A stretch of DNA of 64,000 bases from CAYRDC01 sp964422925 (GTDB lineage Bacteria; Bacteroidota; Bacteroidia; Chitinophagales; S012-47): the NCBI GenBank assembly GCA_964422925.1, contig CAYRDC010000007.1, positions 1 to 64,000 on the forward strand, given 5' to 3'. Both the position numbers and the translations under genes were made by a program. The first letter of the stretch is position 1. Every line of letters begins with the position of its first letter. The notes beneath the pieces are model-generated. The model was not told where the DNA came from, searched no databases, and saw nothing but the letters and a program-made list of their open reading frames with translations. Positions 27,454-33,543 of the stretch are shown here, piece by piece.

Positions 27454-28785
27454 CTAATTATTCACCTTAACGGGATGGAAATGGCTGAACCGAAGGATAT
27501 GCACATAAGTGTTTTCGAAATATTTTACATTAAACTGACCGGAAAGCCCATTGTCTTCCCTGACAGGCTCAATGGCAAAGGGCGTATTGAAAGGTGAACC
27601 GGGGATGTCCTCAAAATGTTTATCCAGCCGGGCGCCATATTTGTCCAGCATCATTAGCGCCCAGTTCATAATGTCAAATCCCTTCACCACATATTTGGAA
27701 GCCGGCATGCCGTACCGGTCTTTGTATTCCTGCAGCAACTGTTCGGTTATTTTATTGTCACGGTCGATGTACATGGAGCTGGTATAATGAAAATGCAGGT
27801 CATTCAGGTAATCCAGCCGGAGGGATTTAAAACGTGTAATCCAGGTGGGCATTCCGAACAGGATGATCCCATGATCCGTGGCCATACTTTTCAATTGGCG
27901 CATCACCTCATTTACAAACACTTCATCAATGCTTGGGATCATAACTATAGTGCTGTCGGCAAAGGATAACCCATCGCTTTCCAACGGGTCGCCAACGGAG
28001 AAGTAAGTGGTTTTTATATCCAGGTATGCCCGGGACTGTTTTTCCAGCAACTGGCGGAAATTATTGGCATATGACTGGCGGTTTTCATCAGCCGGGGCAA
28101 TGATCCAAACCCTGTGGTGTTTGTAATGACGTGCAATGTATTCAGCCATTTGTTCCAGATGGGCTTCCAGGCGGGCGTTAGCCGTAATGAGATATGGATT
28201 GGAAGCGCTGAGCTCCACCACCGGGATGACCGGGCTGATGAGCCAGGTTTTATTGTTGTGGGCGATTTCTGCAGCCGTTTTCAGATTGTTCCGGAACAAG
28301 GGCCCAATGATCACGTCACTCTTACGTACTGTTTTCATGTTCATAATCTCCCGGACTGCCTGCGCGCTGTTTTTGGTGTCATATACATAAATTTCAATGC
28401 CTTTCTTCATACGCCTGGTGTTTTCCAGGGCCAGCAACATACCCTCATACAATTCGGTAGCCGTCAGGGAATGCCAGGAAGCGGATTCGTCTTTGTAATC
28501 GAAATCGTCAATATAGCTGTTGTCGATGCTGAAGGGCAGGAGCACTGCGATCCGGTAAGTGTTTTTAACCACGTCACTGCCCGGAATTTCAATGGTATCG
28601 ACCGGGGTTTCTACCGTGTCAACCTCGGTTTCAATAACCTTTTCATCCGGTTTGTGCTGGCCGGAACCGGTGCCGGGAAGGTTTTGCAGCAGTTCACAAG
28701 CCGGCAGGAGGCTTAACCCCAATGCCAGAAGCCAGAAATATTTATTCCCATTCAATAGTCGCAGGAGGTTTTGTACTGATATCAT
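27454..28785 (-). CDS. Type 1 periplasmic-binding-fold lipoprotein
   Basis: A 443-residue lipoprotein with lipobox Leu-Pro-Ala-Cys (Cys at about residue 30), then a Thr/Glu/Asp-rich linker. From about residue 72 it has a bilobal type 1 periplasmic-binding fold (Tyr-Arg-Ile-Ala-Val-Leu-Leu-Pro-Phe, then Val-Ile-Ile-Gly-Pro-Leu-Phe), as in LivK and LpoA/LppC-like proteins. It could sense or present a small ligand or help peptidoglycan synthesis; neither is certain. The first ATG overlaps the guaA stop codon region by 44 bases, an unusually long overlap, but no other start gives an intact signal sequence. It is probably cotranscribed with guaA. Confidence 0.75.
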   Translation of the reverse strand: MISVQNLLRLLNGNKYFWLLALGLSLLPACELLQNLPGTGSGQHKPDEKVIETEVDTVETPVDTIEIPGSDVVKNTYRIAVLLPFSIDNSYIDDFDYKDESASWHSLTATELYEGMLLALENTRRMKKGIEIYVYDTKNSAQAVREIMNMKTVRKSDVIIGPLFRNNLKTAAEIAHNNKTWLISPVIPVVELSASNPYLITANARLEAHLEQMAEYIARHYKHHRVWIIAPADENRQSYANNFRQLLEKQSRAYLDIKTTYFSVGDPLESDGLSFADSTIVMIPSIDEVFVNEVMRQLKSMATDHGIILFGMPTWITRFKSLRLDYLNDLHFHYTSSMYIDRDNKITEQLLQEYKDRYGMPASKYVVKGFDIMNWALMMLDKYGARLDKHFEDIPGSPFNTPFAIEPVREDNGLSGQFNVKYFENTYVHILRFSHFHPVKVNN

Positions 28786-30298
28786 AAACCACTCTGTTTA
28801 CGCCTTGCACTTCATTAATAATCCGGGTGGATACCTCTGCCAGGAAATCATAGGGCAGTTTTGCCCAATCGGCTGTCATTCCGTCTGTAGAAGTAACGGC
28901 CCGCAAAGCGATGACATTTTCATACGTTCTTTCATCGCCCATGACCCCAACGGAACGAACAGGGGTTAATATTGTGCCGGCCTGCCATACTTCATGATAT
29001 AATCCACTCTTCCACAGGCTGTCGATGAAGATGGCATCCGCTTCCTGGAGGATCCTGACGCGCTCTTCCGTGATTGGGCCCAGAATGCGGATACCCAGTC
29101 CCGGCCCCGGGAAAGGGTGCCGGTTCAGGATATTTTCCGGGATGTTGAGGCTGGCGCCAACTTTTCGCACTTCGTCCTTAAACAACATCCGCAGGGGCTC
29201 TATTACTTTCAGGTTCAGCTTATCCGGAAGTCCGCCCACATTGTGGTGCGATTTGATGGTGGCTGAAGGCCCGTGCACTGAAACGGATTCTATTACATCC
29301 GGATATATGGTTCCCTGCCCAAGCCATTTAATATGATTGGCTCCCAAAGCCTTGTCAATGGCCCTGGCTTCGCGCTCAAAGACATCGATGAATGTCTTGC
29401 CAATGATTTTTCTTTTATGCTCCGGTTCTTCGATGCCGCGCAGGTTATCGTAAAATTCTTTCCTTGCGTCCACGCCTTTCAGGTTAATGCCCATTTGCCG
29501 GTAGGCGGTAAGGACTTCCCGGAATTCATTTTTTCGCAGCAGGCCGTTGTCCACGAATATGCCATGCAACCTTTCCCCGATGGCCCGGTGCAGCAGTTCA
29601 GCCGCTACCGATGAATCGACTCCACCGGAAATGCCCATAACCACATGGTCCTCTCCCAACTGCTCTTTCAGCTGGTTAATGGTACTGGTTACAAAAGATT
29701 CCGGGGTCCATTCATCCCTGCATCCGCAGCATCCGTGCACGTAATTGCCTAACAGGGTTTTGCCATCCGTGGAATGCGAGACTTCCGGGTGAAACTGGAG
29801 GCCATAGGCACCTATTCGGTTTCCAGTGTCTAGTTCAAAAGCGGCCACGGGGATGGATTCCGTGGTGGCAATGACCGCTGCGTTTTCCGGCAGTTGCATA
29901 ATGGAATCCGCGTGCGACATCCAGACCTGGCTTCCTTCCGGTATATTTTTTAACAGTGGATGGTTGGCCTGAATGCCTGTCAGACGGGCGCGGCCGTATT
30001 CCCTGCGGGCAGAGGGTTCCACTTTCCCGCCTTGCGTAGCGGCCATGTACTGCGCGCCATAGCAAATGCCCAGCACCGGCCACTTCCCCAGCATACCGGA
30101 AAGATCAATTTGCGGAGCCTCCGGGTCAGCCACCGAAAACGGGCTTCCCGATAATATGATACCTTTCACTGTTTGATCAGGACGGGGAAAGTGGTTATAG
30201 GGGAAAATCTCGCAAAAAACATTCAGCTCCCGGATACGCCTGGCAATTAACTGGGTGTACTGGGAACCAAAATCCAGGATCAGGATTTTCTCAGACAT
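28742..30298 (-). CDS. guaA: GMP synthase (glutamine-hydrolysing)
   Basis: A 518-residue GuaA that aminates XMP to GMP with glutamine and ATP. The class I glutaminase domain has the nucleophile Cys in Gly-Ile-Cys-Tyr-Gly-Ala-Gln near residue 80 and its His/Glu partners (Phe-His-Pro-Glu-Val). The ATP-pyrophosphatase P-loop is Gly-Ile-Ser-Gly-Gly-Val-Asp-Ser-Ser near residue 225, and the C-terminal dimerisation domain ends in Thr-Ile-Glu-Trp-Glu. Length and motif order match the standard enzyme. A promoter lies only a few bases upstream of the ATG, implying a very short leader. Confidence 0.97.
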   Translation of the reverse strand: MSEKILILDFGSQYTQLIARRIRELNVFCEIFPYNHFPRPDQTVKGIILSGSPFSVADPEAPQIDLSGMLGKWPVLGICYGAQYMAATQGGKVEPSARREYGRARLTGIQANHPLLKNIPEGSQVWMSHADSIMQLPENAAVIATTESIPVAAFELDTGNRIGAYGLQFHPEVSHSTDGKTLLGNYVHGCCGCRDEWTPESFVTSTINQLKEQLGEDHVVMGISGGVDSSVAAELLHRAIGERLHGIFVDNGLLRKNEFREVLTAYRQMGINLKGVDARKEFYDNLRGIEEPEHKRKIIGKTFIDVFEREARAIDKALGANHIKWLGQGTIYPDVIESVSVHGPSATIKSHHNVGGLPDKLNLKVIEPLRMLFKDEVRKVGASLNIPENILNRHPFPGPGLGIRILGPITEERVRILQEADAIFIDSLWKSGLYHEVWQAGTILTPVRSVGVMGDERTYENVIALRAVTSTDGMTADWAKLPYDFLAEVSTRIINEVQGVNRVVYDISTKPPATIEWE

Positions 30299-30305
30299 GG
30301 TGGCG

Positions 30306-30335
30306 CAAAGTTACGTAAATTCGCCTGCCGGACAA
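30306..30335 (-). promoter_or_regulatory. Bacteroidota promoter of guaA
   Basis: The minus strand reads ATTG at 30332-30335 region (core TTG 30333-30335), a 19-base spacer, and TAACTTTG at 30306-30313 (exact TAnnTTTG). The predicted start of transcription is close to the guaA ATG at 30298, leaving a nearly leaderless message. Confidence 0.6.
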
Positions 30336-30364
30336 TCTGGATTTCTAACGGAAAAACTTTGGTA

Positions 30365-30664
30365 ATGAACCTTGCAAATCAAATTGATTACACCGAAAAC
30401 GGCATCGTCAGCAAGATATTGATGAAAGAAACCTCGGGCAGCCTCACCCTGTTTGCTTTTGACAAAGGGCAAAGTTTAAGCCCGCACCAATCTCCGCTGG
30501 AAGCTTATATCTGCCTGCTCGAAGGCAAAGCGAGAATCACCATAGGCGATTCGGTTCATGAATTACAGGCCGGGGAAAGCGTATCGCTGCCGACCGGTAT
30601 CGACCATGCCGTGGAAGCCCTGGAACCTTTCAAAATGCTGCTGTTTATGCTGGCCAAAAGTTGA
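30365..30664 (+). CDS. Small single-domain cupin protein
   Basis: A 99-residue cupin. Two cupin motifs are partly preserved: Ser-Pro-His-Gln-Ser-Pro-Leu-Glu-Ala-Tyr around residue 40, with a His and a Glu that could bind a metal, and Leu-Pro-Thr-Gly-Ile-Asp-His-Ala-Val near residue 80. The fold is a small beta-barrel. Function is unknown; such stand-alone cupins may bind a metal or small molecule. The ATG at 30365 is preferred over a TTG six bases upstream. It is divergent from guaA with only about 66 bases between starts, and the thioredoxin-like gene follows at 64 bases. Confidence 0.8.
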   Translation: MNLANQIDYTENGIVSKILMKETSGSLTLFAFDKGQSLSPHQSPLEAYICLLEGKARITIGDSVHELQAGESVSLPTGIDHAVEALEPFKMLLFMLAKS

Positions 30665-30728
30665 ACCGGATTCCGGGAACAAAACCGGGGCCCCGGATTG
30701 TTAGCATCAAACAAAATTTGGTAGCACA

Positions 30729-31514
30729 ATGGATTTTCAGCAAGCTGTTTTGGAAAAAAGCAAACAGGTGCCTGTGGTGGTTGATTTCTGGGCTCCCTGG
30801 TGCGGACCCTGTCAATACCTGGGTCCGGTGATTGAAAAACTGGCTGCCGAAGCCAATGGGCGCTGGGTACTGGAAAAGGTCAATACGGATGAACATCCCG
30901 GCATAAGCGCCCAATACGGAATCCGGGGCATTCCTGCCGTGAAGATGTTTTACAACGGGGAAGTCATCGCGGAATTCACAGGCGCCTTGCCGGAACACCG
31001 GATTAAGGCATGGCTTGATGAGAATATCCCGGACGAGCGGAAAAAACAGCTGGCGGCTTTGAAAACCCGCCTTCGAAACAGCCCCGATGCGAATAGCCTG
31101 CAGGAACTGGAAACACTGGTCGCGAACAACCCGGATCTGAAAGAAGCCGCGGTATTACTGGCAAGATATACTGTGCTGGATGACCCCGGCCGGGCCGTTC
31201 GCCTGCTGGAGCCCATCCGCGAGGGGGATAAATGGTACGATGAAGCCAAAGATATTCGCGACCTGGCTTCGCTGATGTCCTGTTCCCTGAACGGAGAGTC
31301 CGGAATGGAGAAAAAACTCCTGGAAGCCCGTGAAGCCCTTCGAAATGCTGACTACGAAACCGCTTTAGAACGGCTGATTGAGGTCATTATGATCGATAAA
31401 TCTTTCTGCGATGAAATGCCGAGGCGGGCCTGTGTGGCTATTTTCCACCTGCTCGGCCATGAACACGAACTGACTAAAAAATACATGCGCAGATTTAGCA
31501 TGGCTTTGTACTGA
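30729..31514 (+). CDS. Thioredoxin domain with TPR-like C-terminus (CnoX/YbbN-like)
   Basis: A 261-residue cytoplasmic protein. Residues 1-105 are a thioredoxin domain with active site Trp-Cys-Gly-Pro-Cys (around residue 24) and the cis-Pro in Gly-Ile-Pro-Ala-Val. The remaining 150 residues are helical with tetratricopeptide-like pairs (for example Asn-Asn-Pro-Asp-Leu-Lys-Glu-Ala-Ala and Asp-Tyr-Glu-Thr-Ala-Leu-Glu-Arg-Leu). CnoX proteins are redox-linked holdases that pass clients to GroEL. E. coli CnoX lacks reductase activity because of a changed motif, but here the canonical WCGPC motif is retained, so reductase activity is expected. Confidence 0.88.
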   Translation: MDFQQAVLEKSKQVPVVVDFWAPWCGPCQYLGPVIEKLAAEANGRWVLEKVNTDEHPGISAQYGIRGIPAVKMFYNGEVIAEFTGALPEHRIKAWLDENIPDERKKQLAALKTRLRNSPDANSLQELETLVANNPDLKEAAVLLARYTVLDDPGRAVRLLEPIREGDKWYDEAKDIRDLASLMSCSLNGESGMEKKLLEAREALRNADYETALERLIEVIMIDKSFCDEMPRRACVAIFHLLGHEHELTKKYMRRFSMALY

Positions 31515-31573
31515 AAATGAGGGGTTGTTGAAAAAAGGAAGATATCTGCGTTATGACAAATGGCTTTTCCCAT

Positions 31574-31581
31574 TATCTTTG
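31574..31581 (+). promoter_or_regulatory. Bacteroidota -7 element upstream of the Rrf2 regulator gene
   Basis: TATCTTTG, an exact TAnnTTTG match, 37 bases before the ATG at 31619. No -33 element at the right spacing was found. Confidence 0.5.
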
Positions 31582-31618
31582 CGTATTACCTTCATGTTTT
31601 TTTTAGCATAACCTGAAT

Positions 31619-32062
31619 ATGAGTATGTTTTCAAAATCCTGTGAATATGGCCTGCAGGGTGTGTTATACATTGCCCTGCATTATGATAAAAACAAAAACT
31701 GCGGGCTGAAAGACATTTCAGAATCGCAGGACATTCCTTACCATTTTTTAAGCAAGATTCTCCAGCAGCTTGTGAAAGCAAAAATCCTTGGATCGATTAA
31801 AGGGCCCAATGGCGGGTTTTTCCTTCGAAAACCTCCTTCAGAGCTGAGGCTCATTGAAATCGTGGAGGTAATTGACGGGGTAGACCTCCTGGAGCGTTGC
31901 GGTATCGGACTGAAAGACTGCGGTGACGACAATCCTTGCCCGATTCATAAGGAATACAAGCACGTCCGCGACCGGATTAAGGAAATTTTCAGCACGCAAA
32001 CCGTAGCTGAACTGGTTGAAGATGTCAAAGCCGGACACAGCTTTGTGAACTTCAAAGCCTGA
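31619..32062 (+). CDS. Rrf2-family transcriptional regulator with Fe-S cysteine set
   Basis: A 147-residue winged-helix regulator of the Rrf2/IscR/NsrR family. The N-terminal helix-turn-helix starts Ser-Cys-Glu-Tyr-Gly-Leu-Gln-Gly, and the wing contains Gly-Pro-Asn-Gly-Gly-Phe-Phe-Leu. Three cysteines and a histidine sit in the usual loop: Cys94, Cys101, Cys107 and His110 (spacing Cys-X6-Cys-X5-Cys-X2-His). IscR and NsrR use the same residues to hold a [2Fe-2S] or [4Fe-4S] cluster, so it probably senses NO, oxygen or Fe-S status. It ends ten bases from the convergent hemerythrin gene, the last gene of the molybdenum operon, and could regulate the oxygen-sensitive enzymes nearby. The regulon is not known. 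Confidence 0.88.
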   Translation: MSMFSKSCEYGLQGVLYIALHYDKNKNCGLKDISESQDIPYHFLSKILQQLVKAKILGSIKGPNGGFFLRKPPSELRLIEIVEVIDGVDLLERCGIGLKDCGDDNPCPIHKEYKHVRDRIKEIFSTQTVAELVEDVKAGHSFVNFKA

Positions 32063-32071
32063 TTTTCTTTA

Positions 32072-32593
32072 TCAGGGCAACCTTTCCGGTAATGTTCTTA
32101 ATGTTTCCTCCCGTTCAGAACCAAATTCCCGGTCCAGATCCTGGTATATAAAATAAAGCCGTTCCTGCTCATCCTGGGTGAGTACCTGAAGGCACATGGG
32201 GAACAATTCGTTGTCTTCAACAGCAATGTGATCCACCAGTTCGCTGGTGTAGGTTTTCAGGATCGATATGCAATTGTCAAAGTCTCCCACGGTATGCGCC
32301 TGTTCAATTTCAGCGGCATAGGAACGGAATTGCGTGTGTTGATCTGCCATTTCCCGGGTGATTTCACCGGCTACCCAGTGCTCACTATCCATGATTTTCG
32401 GGAACAACTCGGCTTCCTCCTTGGCATGATGCAGTTGATCGGCATATTCCCGGAAAAACTGCAGCATGATCGGGATGGCTTCTTTCAGTTTTTCAGCATT
32501 GTTCGCGTTTTCATCCAGATAGTTTCTGAATACTTCAATGGCATGCAGAATATTCTGATGCTCCGCATAGAGTTTGGCATTCGGATCTTCCAT
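32072..32593 (-). CDS. Hemerythrin-like HHE cation-binding protein
   Basis: A 173-residue four-helix-bundle protein with conserved di-iron ligands: His in Ala-Glu-His-Gln-Asn, His-His-X4-Glu in His-His-Ala-Lys-Glu-Glu-Ala-Glu, His in Asp-Gln-His-Thr-Gln, and His-X4-Glu in Asp-His-Ile-Ala-Val-Glu-Asp-Asn-Glu. Hemerythrin-like proteins bind O2 or NO at a di-iron site and can scavenge or report oxygen. Its start is five bases after the stop of the molybdenum FAD subunit, so it is the last gene of that operon. A role in protecting the oxygen-sensitive molybdenum enzyme or the divergent benzoyl-CoA reductase is inferred from position only. Confidence 0.87.
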   Translation of the reverse strand: MEDPNAKLYAEHQNILHAIEVFRNYLDENANNAEKLKEAIPIMLQFFREYADQLHHAKEEAELFPKIMDSEHWVAGEITREMADQHTQFRSYAAEIEQAHTVGDFDNCISILKTYTSELVDHIAVEDNELFPMCLQVLTQDEQERLYFIYQDLDREFGSEREETLRTLPERLP

Positions 32594-32598
32594 AGGGC

Positions 32599-33543
32599 TT
32601 ACAATTCAAGGGTTTTAAAACTTTCTTCCAACCAGGTACGGATCATGTTTCTCCGGTAAATTCGTGAAAAGGTTTCATTGTCAACCGCCCGGGCCTGGCG
32701 GAGCGCCTGGTGAATGAGGTCTTCCAGGTCGTATGGCGGGCCGGTTTCCACCAGTACAGGTTTCGGGTCAACCCCGCTGAGGGCAATGCGTACATGCCGG
32801 GCGTTATCCACCGTCACCACGCAGGTGAGGCTGGTGAAATCGAGGCTCTGGCGGAGGCGAAGTTTTTTGAAAACCGAACGGAACTCCCGGCCGCGGGACA
32901 GGAGCACGGCCAGGATTAGCGCGCCTTCCGGCAAATTGCGCGGATTCACGCCATCGCCCGTGTAGATGGATTCAAGGGGCAAAATTTCTGTTTTCCTGTC
33001 AGGCCGCATTATTTCAACCCTACCGTTCAGGCTAATGATAGCAGGGGCCGTATCGCTTACCATCTCACTGAAGCAATGTTTCAGGCTTCCCGTGGCAATG
33101 CAACGGTCGCCATTGGATTTCAGGCAGGAACCAATCGCGTCACGCCACCAGCTTGACTGGTTGAAATAAATGCAGCGGTTTTCGCAAAGTAAGTTGCCGC
33201 CCAGGGTGGCGCTGTTCCGGATCAGGGGCGAACCGACTGCTTCGGCCGCTTCGCACAACACCGGGAATTCCTCCCGGAGACGGGTATCTTCTGCAATATC
33301 TGTCAAGGTCTCCAGCGCCCCGATGCGGCATTCCTGTTCTGACCAGGTTATCCCGTGCATTGCCCCGATTCCGCTCAGGTCGATAAACACTTCACGGCTA
33401 TCATTGCCCTGATACCGGTTGGGCATTACATCGGTTCCCCCGGCCAGGAAACGGTACCGCTCCCGGTTGGCCTGTGCCATCCCGACCGCCTCTTCCGCGG
33501 AAGCAGGCGTCAGGTATTTCGTTATTTCCGTATTCGCGCTCAT
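32599..33543 (-). CDS. Molybdenum hydroxylase FAD subunit with 4-hydroxybenzoyl-CoA reductase-type [4Fe-4S] loop
   Basis: A 314-residue FAD-binding medium subunit of the xanthine dehydrogenase family. FAD contacts are Ala-Gly-Gly-Thr-Asp near residue 35 and Ser-Ala-Thr-Leu-Gly-Gly-Asn near residue 112. The unusual part is an insertion with Cys124, Cys140, Cys148 and Cys157, spaced X15, X7 and X8. From memory this is exactly the spacing of the four cysteines that hold an extra [4Fe-4S] cluster in the beta subunit of 4-hydroxybenzoyl-CoA reductase, and ordinary xanthine dehydrogenases lack it. It would carry electrons between FAD and a low-potential ferredoxin. The gene overlaps the upstream subunit by four bases (ATGA). 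Confidence 0.9.
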   Translation of the reverse strand: MSANTEITKYLTPASAEEAVGMAQANRERYRFLAGGTDVMPNRYQGNDSREVFIDLSGIGAMHGITWSEQECRIGALETLTDIAEDTRLREEFPVLCEAAEAVGSPLIRNSATLGGNLLCENRCIYFNQSSWWRDAIGSCLKSNGDRCIATGSLKHCFSEMVSDTAPAIISLNGRVEIMRPDRKTEILPLESIYTGDGVNPRNLPEGALILAVLLSRGREFRSVFKKLRLRQSLDFTSLTCVVTVDNARHVRIALSGVDPKPVLVETGPPYDLEDLIHQALRQARAVDNETFSRIYRRNMIRTWLEESFKTLEL

